Below, piece by piece: positions 1 to 9,225 of a stretch of 64,000 nt of DNA; position 1 is the first letter of the stretch, and each line of letters begins with the position of its first letter. The notes under the pieces are model-generated. The model saw only the letters and a list, made by a program, of their open reading frames with translations. It was not told the origin of the DNA and searched no databases. The stretch covers positions 1 through 64,000 of the forward strand of contig JBAXTE010000013.1 of assembly GCA_037130365.1 (NCBI GenBank). Direction: 5' to 3'. Position numbers and translations under genes: made by a program. This DNA is from JBAXTE01 sp037130365. Lineage in GTDB: Bacteria > Bacteroidota > Bacteroidia > Bacteroidales > WCHB1-69.

Positions 1-720
1 ACGTCGTCAAACACCATCGATTCCTTAACGCAGAACTGTTTCTTTTTCTTTACGCTCTTTTACTCAAGGCGGTTTATGCCCCCATAGAAAGCTTAATTCT
101 ATGAATATAAGGCTTTTATTTTGTGAGGTTTGTATCATAGCCCCGCGTGAGCGTTTAGACCGACCTTATCAAAAAAGCGTTTAGAAAAACCATCCTTTTT
201 TACGATAAAAAGCGAGGCGGGTGTGATAATGTAAACAAACAATAAGCATTAAAATCCGTATTGTGAAAAAAATTGCTTATATCCATTATATTGCTTGGCT
301 CGCTCAGTAAAAAAGGATGATTTTTTAGCTTTTTTGGTGAAGTCTTGTCCCGATAATTATCGGGATTTTTGTTACTTTTTATTCGTATTATAATTTTAAG
401 ATTACAAGGTACTCATGCTTTCGCTTCGCTCAGGTGTTTCAAGACAAAAAGGTAAGGCGACAAATGATTTATTATTGATTTTAGAATGGCCAAAAGAAGT
501 AAGTAAACAAAGATTTTTTTATAGTTTGAAAAAAGTTATTTTTATTTTCAAAAGTTCTTCTCCCCAAAAAAATGCTATTAATCCAAACTTATTCCCCTAC
601 TTTTTAAGGTGACCCGAAGTTTAATACATCTTTTGGGAGTAATGTTCTTCATTTTTCTGTCTTCAAATAATCAGTAAAAGAAGGTAGACGTATTATTACA
701 AGATAAATAATTCCTTAAAA
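1..720. other. Non-coding region with hairpins
   Basis: I find no convincing gene here. An 18-bp perfect palindrome at 348-365 (core CCCGATAATTATCGGG) is followed by a T-run and looks like a rho-independent terminator for something left of the window, or a free-standing hairpin. A longer imperfect inverted repeat pairs 183-203 with 307-327; its perfect core is ATCCTTTTTTAC at 192-203 against 307-318. A smaller hairpin with arms CATAGAA / TTCTATG lies at 83-103. A 65-codon open frame at 415-612 has no recognisable family and no start context, so I do not call it. Confidence 0.5.
348..371 (+). terminator. Hairpin and T-run, probable terminator
   Basis: A perfect palindrome at 348-365 folds into a 7-bp stem with loop AATT and is followed by ATTTTTG. 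No gene in the window ends just upstream, so the transcript it would end is unknown. Confidence 0.5.
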
Positions 721-757
721 AGCAGGAATCTTGAAATTCGAGATTCCTGCTTTTTTT
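721..757 (-). terminator. Terminator of the thioesterase gene
   Basis: The perfect 11-bp stem AGCAGGAATCT / AGATTCCTGCT (721-731, 741-751) has a 9-base loop. It has A's on the left and T's on the right, so it can work in both directions. It lies 17 bases past the stop codon of the minus-strand gene at 774-1196. Confidence 0.85.
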
Positions 758-773
758 AAGCGTAAATCTTGGT

Positions 774-1196
774 TTATTTTTTTAGTAAAGATGCTTTTGC
801 ATATAACACTTTATCTTCCTCATTTTCAACATCTAACTCTAATCCATGAGGTGCTGGTTTTGTGCTTTCATCTACATGAACAAAGCTAATAAATCCATCC
901 ACTAAATGTCTATTGTCTTTACCATGAACAACTTGTACATAAACAATCAAGCTGCTTTTTCCAACATAAGCCAATTTGCTTTTAAAACAAATCGTTTCCC
1001 CACCTTTAACAGGATTTTTAAATTCCATTCCATGAATCTTTAAACAAACGATATTTTTGGGGTTTAAGTAACTTGAAACGGATATAAATCCTGACTCAAC
1101 AAACCATTCTGCAGTTCTTCCTGCAAACAAAGTCCCATGATGATTTAAATCTTCACTTTTGATTAATCGATACGTAGAAAAGTTTTGTGCTTTCAT
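774..1196 (-). CDS. Acyl-CoA thioesterase family protein (hotdog fold)
   Basis: A 140-residue protein of the single-hotdog acyl-CoA hydrolase family, which cleaves acyl-CoA to free acid and CoA in the cytoplasm. The motif NHHGTLFAGR near the N terminus corresponds to the family's active-site loop (N-x-x-G-x-x-F-G-G type), and the length is normal. The open frame extends to 1235, but I choose the ATG at 1196. A perfect Bacteroidota -7 box (TACCTTTG on the minus strand, 1222-1229) lies inside the longer version, and the extra 13 residues are unlike the family. It is monocistronic with its own terminator. The substrate cannot be told from sequence. Confidence 0.85.
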   Translation of the reverse strand: MKAQNFSTYRLIKSEDLNHHGTLFAGRTAEWFVESGFISVSSYLNPKNIVCLKIHGMEFKNPVKGGETICFKSKLAYVGKSSLIVYVQVVHGKDNRHLVDGFISFVHVDESTKPAPHGLELDVENEEDKVLYAKASLLKK

Positions 1197-1221
1197 ATTT
1201 AATGTTTTAAATGTTTTTTTA

Positions 1222-1229
1222 CAAAGGTA
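1222..1229 (-). promoter_or_regulatory. -7 box for the thioesterase gene
   Basis: The minus strand reads TACCTTTG, an exact match to TAnnTTTG, 26 bases before the chosen ATG at 1196. The -33 element is poor. The box decides the start by excluding the upstream in-frame codon at 1235. Confidence 0.55.
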
Positions 1230-1436
1230 TTGCATTTTTTGTTTTAATATGAAAACCTGAAATGTGACTATAAAAAGGGTTGAATTGTTAGTGAGTTAAT
1301 CCGGGATAATAATATGATTTAGCCGACCCGAAAGGTAAACAAAGCTAATTTTTGCAAATATAATTCAATAACACGTATAATATTCATCCAATGAATAACG
1401 TATTTTATAGTACATTTTACGGATTATTTGTCAAAA

Positions 1437-1940
1437 TTACAGACGATGTTCTTTGCTGAGTTTCACATAAATATCGGCTGATTTTTGAATTGATGCAATT
1501 TCATCTTCTGACAAACTCCGAATTACTTTTGCTGGATTTCCCAAAATTAATACTCCTTCTGGAAAAGCCTTTCCTTGGGTAACTAACGAACCGGCACCAA
1601 CAATTGTATTGGTAGAAATTTTTGCATCATTTAGTACAATTGCGCCCATGCCAATTATTACATTATCGGCAATTTGGCATCCATGAATAATTGCACCATG
1701 ACCAATAGTAACGTTTTTGCCAATAGTTGTAGGAGAATTTTCGTCAACATGAATTACCGTATTTTCTTGAATATTGCTATTCTCGCCAATAAAAACTGTG
1801 TTTACATCAGCTCTAATTCTGGCTCCAAACCAAACGTTTACATTTTTGCTTAGTGTAACAGTTCCAACAACATCTACTGATTCTGAAATATAACAACTCG
1901 AATCGATAATTGGGTGTTGTTCTTTAAATGATTTTATCAT
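1437..1940 (-). CDS. Gamma-carbonic anhydrase family protein (PaaY/YrdA type)
   Basis: A 167-residue left-handed beta-helix protein built of hexapeptide repeats (pattern such as IGKNVTIGHGAIIHGC). Three histidines at residues 64, 81 and 86 match the H-x16-H-x4-H spacing of the metal ligands in gamma-class carbonic anhydrases. A role in CO2/bicarbonate interconversion, or in thioester hydrolysis as proposed for PaaY, is possible. Catalytic competence is not certain, because many YrdA-like members show weak activity. The gene is divergent from ilvE with 212 bases between them. The start at 1940 fits the family's N terminus. Confidence 0.88.
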   Translation of the reverse strand: MIKSFKEQHPIIDSSCYISESVDVVGTVTLSKNVNVWFGARIRADVNTVFIGENSNIQENTVIHVDENSPTTIGKNVTIGHGAIIHGCQIADNVIIGMGAIVLNDAKISTNTIVGAGSLVTQGKAFPEGVLILGNPAKVIRSLSEDEIASIQKSADIYVKLSKEHRL

Positions 1941-2152
1941 AATTGTTTTTTTGCTTTTTTAAACGATTAAAAGCTCAAAAAGTTATTCTTACTAACACTT
2001 ATTACATTTTTAAAGAAAAAATCAGTTCTGATTCAACAATAGAATGAAAAAGTTGGGTTAAATTCTTTTAAAAAATGAATAACATTAAAATAATATACCT
2101 AAATTAGCGCCATATAAAACAGAAAAAACAAAACAACAAACAAAATAACAAC

Positions 2153-3169
2153 ATGAATAACATTGATTGGAAAAACCTATCCTTTTCTTACATGAAAACG
2201 GATTATAATGTAAGATGTTACCATCGTGATGGAAAATGGGGTGAATTGGAAATATCTTCATCTGAGTTTGTAGAAATTCACATGGCAGCAACATGTTTAC
2301 ATTACGGACAAGAGGCTTTTGAAGGTTTAAAAGCATTTAGGGGTGTAGATGGAAAAGTAAGAATTTTCCGTTGGGAAGAGAATTGGAAACGAATGGTTAG
2401 ATCTGCTCAAGGAATATTGATGGCCGAACCAACTCAAGAAGTTTTTAAAGAGGCTATTTATAAAGCCATAAAATTAAATGAACGCTTTATTCCTCCTTAT
2501 GGCTCTGGTGGTTCTTTGTATATTCGTCCAGTTCTTCTTGGCTCAGGTGCAAAAGTTGGAGTTAGTCCAGCTGATGAATACTTATTGCTGGTATTCGTAA
2601 CTCCTGTTGGTCCTTATTTTAAAACTGGATTTAAACCTGTAAAAATGCAGATTGCTCGCGATTTTGATCGTGCTGCTCCACTCGGAACAGGTTGTTTTAA
2701 AGTTGGTGGCAATTATGCAGCAAGTTTACGCGCTGGAGAACGTGCTCATCATGAAGGTTATGCAGCTACTATTTTTCTTGAAGCTAAAACCAAAGAATAC
2801 ATAGACGAAGCCGGACCAGCTAACTTCTTTGGAATTAAGGATAATACTTATTTTACACCAGATTCTAGCTCAATTTTACCTTCAATTACCAATATGTGTC
2901 TTCGCGATATGGCTGAAGATATGGGTCTTAAAGTTGTACGTCGCCATATTCATGTTGATGAAATTGGATCATTCGAAGAGGTTGGAGCATGCGGAACGGC
3001 TGCAGTAATCTCTCCAATTGGTGAAATTCAAGATAGAGAAACTGGTAAAGTATACACCTTTGGAAATGGAGAAGCAGGTCCTTGGAGTACAAAGCTTTAT
3101 AAACGACTTTTAGGTATTCAATATGGTGAAGAACCTGATAAATTTGGATGGTGTAGTATAATTGAATAG
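2153..3169 (+). CDS. ilvE: Branched-chain amino acid aminotransferase
   Basis: A 338-residue PLP-dependent class IV aminotransferase that interconverts valine, leucine and isoleucine with their 2-oxo acids, using 2-oxoglutarate/glutamate. The PLP lysine is Lys183 in GTGCFKVGGNYAAS. The substrate loop HYGQEAFEGLKAF (residues 50-62) and EAGPANFFGI are those of fold-type IV BCATs of the long (eukaryote-like) group. The length is typical. It stands alone between the divergent carbonic anhydrase-like gene and a lipoprotein gene. I see no leader peptide or attenuator in the 212-base upstream gap. Confidence 0.96.
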   Translation: MNNIDWKNLSFSYMKTDYNVRCYHRDGKWGELEISSSEFVEIHMAATCLHYGQEAFEGLKAFRGVDGKVRIFRWEENWKRMVRSAQGILMAEPTQEVFKEAIYKAIKLNERFIPPYGSGGSLYIRPVLLGSGAKVGVSPADEYLLLVFVTPVGPYFKTGFKPVKMQIARDFDRAAPLGTGCFKVGGNYAASLRAGERAHHEGYAATIFLEAKTKEYIDEAGPANFFGIKDNTYFTPDSSSILPSITNMCLRDMAEDMGLKVVRRHIHVDEIGSFEEVGACGTAAVISPIGEIQDRETGKVYTFGNGEAGPWSTKLYKRLLGIQYGEEPDKFGWCSIIE

Positions 3170-3272
3170 CTATTTTTGCGCATTAAAAAAATAATTCTTC
3201 TTATGTTATACTAGAGACTCTAAGATGTTAGTGCTTATAAACAAGTTTTTGTTTAAAATATTTTTAAAAACA

Positions 3273-3303
3273 TTTGGTTATTTCTTAAAAAACCTTAATT
3301 TTG
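3273..3303 (+). promoter_or_regulatory. Bacteroidota sigma-ABfr type promoter
   Basis: TTTG at 3273-3276, a 19-base spacer and TAATTTTG at 3296-3303 form an exact TTTG-N19-TAnnTTTG promoter, 46 bases before the lipoprotein ATG at 3350. Confidence 0.75.
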
Positions 3304-3349
3304 CATCTGAGGATTAAAACAAGATTGTTAAACTATTAAAAACAAAAAA

Positions 3350-3601
3350 ATGAAAAAAGTATTATTCGTATTTGCAGTTGCTGGTTTATTAACAGTTGTA
3401 TCATGTAAAAATGAAGGCGCTAAAACTGACGCAGTTGATTCAACCAAAATTGAAACTACTAAAGTAGACTCTACTGTTGTTGTTGACACTACTAAAAAAG
3501 TAGAAGAAGTTGTTGCTCCAGTTGAAGTGAAAAAAGATGCTAAAAAAGAAGTTAAGAAAGAAGTTAAGAAAGAAGTAAAAAAAGAAGAAAAGAAAAAATA
3601 A
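3350..3601 (+). CDS. Small lipoprotein with a Lys/Glu-rich tail
   Basis: An 83-residue protein with a lipoprotein signal peptide (MKKVLFVFAVAGLLTVVSC; lipobox VVSC, lipidated Cys19). A Thr/Val/Asp-rich spacer follows. The last 25 or so residues are almost only Lys and Glu, ending in KKEEKKK. At DNA level the tail is about four 12-bp units of the type AAAGAAGTTAAG (3545-3592), so its length probably varies between strains. It has its own strong promoter and a strong terminator, which suggests real expression. I recognise no family. A positively charged tail on a membrane anchor could bind peptidoglycan, LPS or nucleic acid, but that is speculation. Confidence 0.8.
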   Translation: MKKVLFVFAVAGLLTVVSCKNEGAKTDAVDSTKIETTKVDSTVVVDTTKKVEEVVAPVEVKKDAKKEVKKEVKKEVKKEEKKK

Positions 3602-3626
3602 TTTTCTCTTTTTAATTAATAAAAAC

Positions 3627-3653
3627 GGGGGGTCTAACAAGATCCCCTTTTTT
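3627..3653 (+). terminator. Bidirectional terminator
   Basis: A 7-bp stem GGGGGTC / GATCCCC with a TAACAA loop is followed by TTTTTT and preceded by AAAAA. It lies between the convergent lipoprotein gene and the TonB receptor gene and can serve both. Confidence 0.8.
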
Positions 3654-3657
3654 ATTT

Positions 3658-6096
3658 CTACATTTGTGTAGCACCACCTTGAGGTTGACCACCACCAGTT
3701 TTTGCCTTACTTTCTAATTCAATTTTACCAAAACGAAAGGTAATCCCCAAAGAAAAATATTGTGTCGTACTTTTACTGGTATTTGAACTTACAAGCATTG
3801 GAGTATTCGTTTTACGGTATTCTTGTTGCCAGTTAAAGACGTCTTGAACACTAAATCTCACAGAAAGTTTTCTTTTAAATAAGTCCGCTTTCAAAGTAGT
3901 ATTTATAAAATAAGTTGGGTCCGTTGATCCTTGAATACTTGGATTTGATGATTTGTAAATTGCAACCACTTGAAAAGTATATAGCTTTTTAATGGTAAGC
4001 ATTATGGTCGCTCTTCCGTCGTAAGTAAATTCATTCTTGTTGATTTTATACATTCCTAAATCAGCTTCAATAATTTTATTATACAAATTACTATTCAACA
4101 TAATGTTCAAATATTTTTTTGGTCTTAACGTAAGCGTAAATTCACCTCCAGAAAACACATCTTTGCCTGAATTTATATATGATGAAAACAAGGTTGTGCG
4201 TTGCAAAACAGAATCTTGACGCACTTCAACAAAACTAGAGATGGTGTTGTTTGTACTTCTATTATATAAAGTAAGGTTTATTGAACCCCCACTTTTAAAA
4301 TATTTTGACCAACCCATTTCAAAAGAATTTGTAAAAGCTTCTTTTAAATTTGGGTTTCCACCATACAACATATCTTCATTTCTGTAATTTACAAATGGAT
4401 CTAGTTGATAATCTGGATATTGAACTCTGCGAGCATAATTTAAACTAAAATTATGTTGGCTTTTGGTTTGATAACTCAAGTAAACTGATGGATATAGATT
4501 AAAAAAATCTCTGTTCACATCTGTCTTGACAGCATCCGAAGTAAAACGATATTGTTTCGATTCGCTTCTTAATCCTAACTTGTATTTAAAAAACCATAAT
4601 TTATTCGAAAACGTTAAGTACCCATTTGTTTCAATATCACTACCATGGTTTTTATTGTAATATCGATCGGCTCTAATCCATTCATTGGTTGCAAAATTCA
4701 TAGTATCTACAGGATTGTCTGTTTCTTGAGGACTATAACTTAATCCAAAACCAGCCTCAATCTTTTTGTTATCATTAATGGGATTTTCATAGTATAAACC
4801 AAGATTATTCCAACCACTTTTATTAAAATTTTCTCTTTTACTCTTTCTGTTTTTTTCTGTCTGAAGGGTATATAATTCTTCATTATCAGAATTCCACCTA
4901 CTGTGCCAACTTCCCCCCGAAAGATCGAGCATTAAATAATGGCCTTCTTCGTTAAATTTATAGCTATAGGTAGCTCCTCCATTCCAATTTCCGCCATTGC
5001 TTTTCCCATAATTATTGGTTGTAATTTGATAAAGCATATTTTCTTGAGTCATATATCTATTTGATAATGAATAAGTAGTGTTTGTTCCATCACTTACTCC
5101 ACCACCAAAATATACCTCAACACTGCTCTTCGGATTTATCTGATATTCAACTCCAATATGCCCATAAGTCCAGCTATTGGTTGAACTTGACTCGCTTAAA
5201 GTATTAAATGTATACGTGGTATCGACTCCATTTTTAACAATACCATTAGAACTATTTTTGTATTTATAATCACTTTGTGAGCGACTCAAATAGGTGTTGA
5301 TGTTCCACTTGCTATTTGACCAAACATAAGAGAGCCAAGGTGAAAATTCGGGGCGAGTGCTTGTATTTAAGCCAAAACTAAAAAGAAAGTTTTTTTTGAT
5401 TTTTGATTTAGTTACAATATTAATTATCCCGCCAGTTCCGGATGCACCATATTTTGCAGATGGATTCGTCATAACTTCAATTTTTTCTAAGGCATTTGCT
5501 GGCAATTGTTGTAAATATGATTTTAGGCCTTCTTCTTTTAATTTTGATGGTTTTCCATTAATCCAAATCTCCACGCCCGAAACTCCTCTTAAGGTGATAT
5601 TTCCTTCCATATCTACCCATACACCCGGGGCATTTTGAAGCGCATCAGCAGCAACTCCTCCTTGCATGGCAATATCCTCAGAAACATTATATACTTTTTT
5701 ATCTGCTTCGAAAGAGTATAGTGGTTTACTTGCAGTAATTGAAACGGTTTCTAAGGTTTGAGTAATCGGAGAAAGCGTTGTTTTGCTAAAATCAGTACTG
5801 TTCTTGACTAATATTACTGGCAAATATTTAGTTTGATAACCGATGCAAGAATACCGTATGATTATGCTATCAAATGGAATTTTATCAAATTTATAGACTC
5901 CATTTTCATCGCAGGTTGTCCCTTTAACTAACGAACTGTCTACTTGTTTTAAAATTGCTACATTGCTATACGAGATTCCTTTTTGATTTGTAGAATCAAT
6001 CACAACACCATTTACAGTGTTCGTTTTTTGCGCACTTGCTTGAATACAAAAAGCACAAAAAATAATCGCAATAAGCTCAAAAGAATACTTTTTCAT
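3658..6096 (-). CDS. TonB-dependent receptor (outer-membrane beta-barrel family 3 type)
   Basis: An 812-residue outer-membrane protein. It has a signal peptide (residues 1-22, ending ASAQ), then a carboxypeptidase-regulatory-like beta-sandwich at about 28-115. A plug with motif ITLRGVSGVEIWINGKPS follows at about 140-235, then a long beta-barrel rich in aromatic strand ends. It belongs to the non-SusC group of Bacteroidota receptors (OMP_b-brl_3 type). No SusD-like lipoprotein or TonB/ExbBD gene is adjacent, so the ligand is unknown. The C terminus ends in a Gly/Gln-rich stretch rather than the usual terminal aromatic. It is monocistronic and shares a terminator with the gene at 3350-3601. 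Confidence 0.9.
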   Translation of the reverse strand: MKKYSFELIAIIFCAFCIQASAQKTNTVNGVVIDSTNQKGISYSNVAILKQVDSSLVKGTTCDENGVYKFDKIPFDSIIIRYSCIGYQTKYLPVILVKNSTDFSKTTLSPITQTLETVSITASKPLYSFEADKKVYNVSEDIAMQGGVAADALQNAPGVWVDMEGNITLRGVSGVEIWINGKPSKLKEEGLKSYLQQLPANALEKIEVMTNPSAKYGASGTGGIINIVTKSKIKKNFLFSFGLNTSTRPEFSPWLSYVWSNSKWNINTYLSRSQSDYKYKNSSNGIVKNGVDTTYTFNTLSESSSTNSWTYGHIGVEYQINPKSSVEVYFGGGVSDGTNTTYSLSNRYMTQENMLYQITTNNYGKSNGGNWNGGATYSYKFNEEGHYLMLDLSGGSWHSRWNSDNEELYTLQTEKNRKSKRENFNKSGWNNLGLYYENPINDNKKIEAGFGLSYSPQETDNPVDTMNFATNEWIRADRYYNKNHGSDIETNGYLTFSNKLWFFKYKLGLRSESKQYRFTSDAVKTDVNRDFFNLYPSVYLSYQTKSQHNFSLNYARRVQYPDYQLDPFVNYRNEDMLYGGNPNLKEAFTNSFEMGWSKYFKSGGSINLTLYNRSTNNTISSFVEVRQDSVLQRTTLFSSYINSGKDVFSGGEFTLTLRPKKYLNIMLNSNLYNKIIEADLGMYKINKNEFTYDGRATIMLTIKKLYTFQVVAIYKSSNPSIQGSTDPTYFINTTLKADLFKRKLSVRFSVQDVFNWQQEYRKTNTPMLVSSNTSKSTTQYFSLGITFRFGKIELESKAKTGGGQPQGGATQM

Positions 6097-6245
6097 AGGG
6101 GGTATTTGATAATTAATGTTTGATGAAACGATTCAAAGGTCTGTTTTATTATTTAGAACAACTAAAAAACTTGTTGAAACTATAACTTTTCTCGATAAAA
6201 TGATTAATTTTATCAAAACTTTAGATTATTGATATTTAACATCCA

Positions 6246-6974
6246 ATGAAAGCATTAATTTTTGCAGCTGGTCTTGGCACCCGATTACAACCTCTTACTT
6301 TAACAAAGCCTAAAGCATTGGTTGAAATTAATGGGGTTACATTGTTAGAAATAGCAATTCGTAAATTACAATCGCATGGCTTTTCTGAAATTGTGATAAA
6401 TGTTCATGCTTTTGGTTCTCAAATAATTGATTTTATACAGTCAAATTCGTTTGATGCAAAAATAGTAATTAGCGATGAGCGTGATTTATTACTAGATACT
6501 GGCGGAGGGCTGGCAAAAGCGATGAACTGTTTTTCTGACAGTGCTCCTTTTTTAGCGTACAATGTTGATATTATTACCAACGTTAATCTGGCAAAATTTT
6601 ATCAAGATCATTTATCGAGTAAAGCGATTGCGAGTGTGTTGGTTCGTGAGCGAGAAACCTCACGATATTTATTATTTGATAATCATATGAATTTATCAGG
6701 ATGGAGAAATAAAGCTACTGGTGAGGAGATTATTGTAGATGAAAATGCTGACAATTTAAAAGAATTTGCATTTAGTGGCATTCATGCAGTGGATCCAAAA
6801 ATCAGCTCTTATTTTCCTCAAAATCAAAGCTCATATCCTATTATTCCAATTTATTTGTCCGCAGCAAAAAACGAAATTATTAAAGGAGTTGTTGATGATA
6901 ATTCCTCCTGGTTTGATGTTGGTAAAGTCTCACAATTAAAGGAAGCGGAAGCATATCTGGCTAAAATTCGGTAA
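6246..6974 (+). CDS. Nucleotidyltransferase, NDP-sugar pyrophosphorylase family
   Basis: A 242-residue Rossmann-type sugar-1-phosphate nucleotidyltransferase. The signature GLGTRLQPLTLTKPKAL lies at residues 9-25 (nucleotide-binding G-x-G-T-R and K), with a later Asp in NVDIITN that probably binds metal. It resembles the MurNAc-1-phosphate uridylyltransferase (MurU) / HddC group, which activates sugars for peptidoglycan recycling or LPS heptose. In many Bacteroidota this gene sits next to a small-molecule kinase; none is adjacent here, so its substrate is unsettled. Confidence 0.88.
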   Translation: MKALIFAAGLGTRLQPLTLTKPKALVEINGVTLLEIAIRKLQSHGFSEIVINVHAFGSQIIDFIQSNSFDAKIVISDERDLLLDTGGGLAKAMNCFSDSAPFLAYNVDIITNVNLAKFYQDHLSSKAIASVLVRERETSRYLLFDNHMNLSGWRNKATGEEIIVDENADNLKEFAFSGIHAVDPKISSYFPQNQSSYPIIPIYLSAAKNEIIKGVVDDNSSWFDVGKVSQLKEAEAYLAKIR

Positions 6975-7308
6975 AATTACCTATCCACGATTATTTTGAA
7001 TTTTGAGTCCTCTCCAAAAAATCAATTTGTCCTTAAATCCGATAGCTTTCTGGAACCTAAAAATACGTATTTAAAATACTGATATTCAATGTTTCACCAT
7101 TGAGTGTTGGGGCAAAAAACATTGAATTTCAATATTCTTTGCTTTTCGGAGTAGACTCAATTTTTATAAATTTAAGCTTTAATGTCGTTTTTCCATATTG
7201 GTTTATTACCAGTATTTATTTTCATTAATAAATAGTGCCTAAAATCTGTACACATTAAGTTTTTTCTTAACTTCGAGCAATTATTCTTTTTAACCAAAAT
7301 TATCACGT
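6975..7308. other. Intergenic region with one inverted repeat
   Basis: Nothing codes here. The only structure I see is an 11-bp perfect inverted repeat, ATTCAATGTTT (7084-7094) with AAACATTGAAT (7117-7127), separated by 22 bases. There is no T-run, so it is not a typical terminator. TAACTTCG at 7268-7275 resembles a -7 box for the next gene. Confidence 0.5.
7084..7127. repeat. 11-bp inverted repeat
   Basis: ATTCAATGTTT and its exact reverse complement are separated by 22 bases in the gap between the nucleotidyltransferase and DUF4139 genes. It could be a regulator site or a decayed element. The function is unknown. Confidence 0.45.
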
Positions 7309-9165
7309 ATGAATAAGCTTTTTACGCTAGTAGCAATCTTGCTATCTATGAGCCTTTATTCGCAGGAACCGATTGTTTCCAAAGGTGTTATTAAACAAGT
7401 AACAGTATTTAGAAAAGGTGCTTTTGCATCTGCCGAAGCTTCTGTTAATGTAGCAAAAGGAGTTAATAAAATTGAGATTAAAGGGTTGCCAGCAATCGTC
7501 AATCGAGAATCCATTCAGGTGGGAGGCAAAGGAGCTTTTTTTATCAATTCCGTTTCATATTTGCTTCGAACTCCAGATGCCGACACCTTAGAAAAAAGCT
7601 CAAAAGCATTTGCAATTCAGACCAAAATAGATAGCTTAAGCGATGTTCTTCAACAAATTTATTTAGCAAATACCGTGATAGATCATGATTATCAATTGCT
7701 ACTTGTAAATAAAACAGTAAAAAGTCAAGCAACTGGGTTAAAATTATTGGATTTAAAAGCGATAATGTCATATATGGCTCCAAAATATGTAGAGTTAAAA
7801 GTTGCAAAGCTGAAGAATAACGAACGAATTACATTAATAAACAATGTTCTACAGCGTTTCCGCAACGAACTTGCTCAATTATCCATTAAAGGAAAAGAAG
7901 AATTATCGGTACTTGTTGATCTATCGGCAGAAAACAGTGGCTCATTAGACCTTTCTGTTGATTTTTTAATGGATTATTGTGGCTGGAATCCTCAATACGA
8001 CATACGTTCTAATGGGGTTAGCGAGAAAACAAATATTGCCTATAAAGCCGAAGTTTGGCAAAATACTGGAATTGATTGGAAAAATGTACAAATCACCCTT
8101 TCTACCGGAAATCCATCACAAAAGAATGATTATACAAAGGCTGTAAAGCGCTATTATTCACTAAATTATGTTCCGAAAAAAAATTACTCAACTCCCAGTT
8201 CATCAACACAAAATGTTTTTGGTACTCGTAGAACATTGTCATCATCGGTAAATAGTATTTCGGGTAAAATTACGGATGGAAATGAACCTGTGCCATTTGC
8301 AAACATCATTGCTTATGATGAAAGTGGGAGACAATTTGGAGGAACACAATCAGATATGGATGGAAATTTTAAATTATCAATAACACCTGATGTTCAGTTT
8401 CTTTACGTGTCGTACGTCGGATACCAAACAGTAAAATACTATCTTACAAGTTCTTATCTTTCAATTAATCTGAATGCTACTACTGTAATGTTAGAGTCCG
8501 TTCAATGTGCTAGCGTGACAAAAGTATCTTTGGTAGATAAAAAAACTGCGGAAAAACCTCAATACGAAATGGTTGAAAATGTGACTAATATGGAATTTAA
8601 GATTAACACACCATACACCATTTTAGCTGATAATAAACCAAATCAAGTGGAAATAAACAGTCGTGATTTTGATGCTCAATACGAGTATTATTCGGCGCCA
8701 GAATTAAGTAAAAGTGCATTTTTAACAGCAAAAATTACTGGTCTCGAACATTCTGGTTATGAAAGTGGTCCGTTAAATGTTTTTTTAAATGGTTCGTATG
8801 TGGCAAATTCTTCTTTGATTATTCCTTCTTCTAACGACACTGCCACTGTTTCTTTTGGTGTTGACAAAGGAGTTATTGTTACCCGAGAGCGTTTGAAAAA
8901 CGGAGTAAAAAACTCTAATTTAGGATTAAAAAAAGAGGAACTTTTTTCGTACAAAAACAGCTTTAGAAACACGAAGAATGCACCAATTCGTATGCTGATT
9001 CAAGAGCAAGTGCCTGTAGCTAAAAGCAATAGTGTTGCCGTTTCAGATTTAAATTATACAAATGCTACTTACGACGAAAATACTGGAATTTTGAGTTGGT
9101 GGATTACCATTAAGCCCAAGGAAACCGTTACGATTTCGTACAAATATACGATTGCATATGCTTGA
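7309..9165 (+). CDS. DUF4139 (MuiA-like) protein with an inserted carboxypeptidase-like domain
   Basis: A 618-residue exported protein with signal peptide MNKLFTLVAILLSMSLYSQ. A DUF4140-type N-terminal domain (VFRKGAFASAEA, residues about 28-130) and helical hairpins precede the DUF4139 domain. That domain starts near residue 205 (Y-C-G-W-N-P-Q-Y-D and TGIDWKNVQITLSTGNP) and resumes after the insert. At residues about 317-390 a carboxypeptidase-regulatory-like beta-sandwich is inserted (ISGKITDGNEPVPFANI to VSYVGYQTV). This domain is usually found at the N terminus of TonB receptors. The gene is followed 60 bases later by a paralogue without the insert, probably in one operon. The family's function is unknown; MuiA names come from a mucoidy-inhibitor annotation that I cannot support here. 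Confidence 0.85.
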   Translation: MNKLFTLVAILLSMSLYSQEPIVSKGVIKQVTVFRKGAFASAEASVNVAKGVNKIEIKGLPAIVNRESIQVGGKGAFFINSVSYLLRTPDADTLEKSSKAFAIQTKIDSLSDVLQQIYLANTVIDHDYQLLLVNKTVKSQATGLKLLDLKAIMSYMAPKYVELKVAKLKNNERITLINNVLQRFRNELAQLSIKGKEELSVLVDLSAENSGSLDLSVDFLMDYCGWNPQYDIRSNGVSEKTNIAYKAEVWQNTGIDWKNVQITLSTGNPSQKNDYTKAVKRYYSLNYVPKKNYSTPSSSTQNVFGTRRTLSSSVNSISGKITDGNEPVPFANIIAYDESGRQFGGTQSDMDGNFKLSITPDVQFLYVSYVGYQTVKYYLTSSYLSINLNATTVMLESVQCASVTKVSLVDKKTAEKPQYEMVENVTNMEFKINTPYTILADNKPNQVEINSRDFDAQYEYYSAPELSKSAFLTAKITGLEHSGYESGPLNVFLNGSYVANSSLIIPSSNDTATVSFGVDKGVIVTRERLKNGVKNSNLGLKKEELFSYKNSFRNTKNAPIRMLIQEQVPVAKSNSVAVSDLNYTNATYDENTGILSWWITIKPKETVTISYKYTIAYA

Positions 9166-9225
9166 AAATCAACCTTGGTAATTTATTAATTTAGAATCCA
9201 TCAAATCCTTAAATATTAGTACAAT

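Noticed and set aside
415..612. A 65-codon open frame in the left-edge gap
   Set aside because: No start context, no promoter, low-complexity composition and no recognisable family; it lies in a region of hairpins.
1381..1397. Palindrome TATTCATCCAATGAATA downstream of the carbonic anhydrase-like gene
   Set aside because: Only 7-bp AT-rich arms without a T-run or partner copies; chance is likely in this composition.
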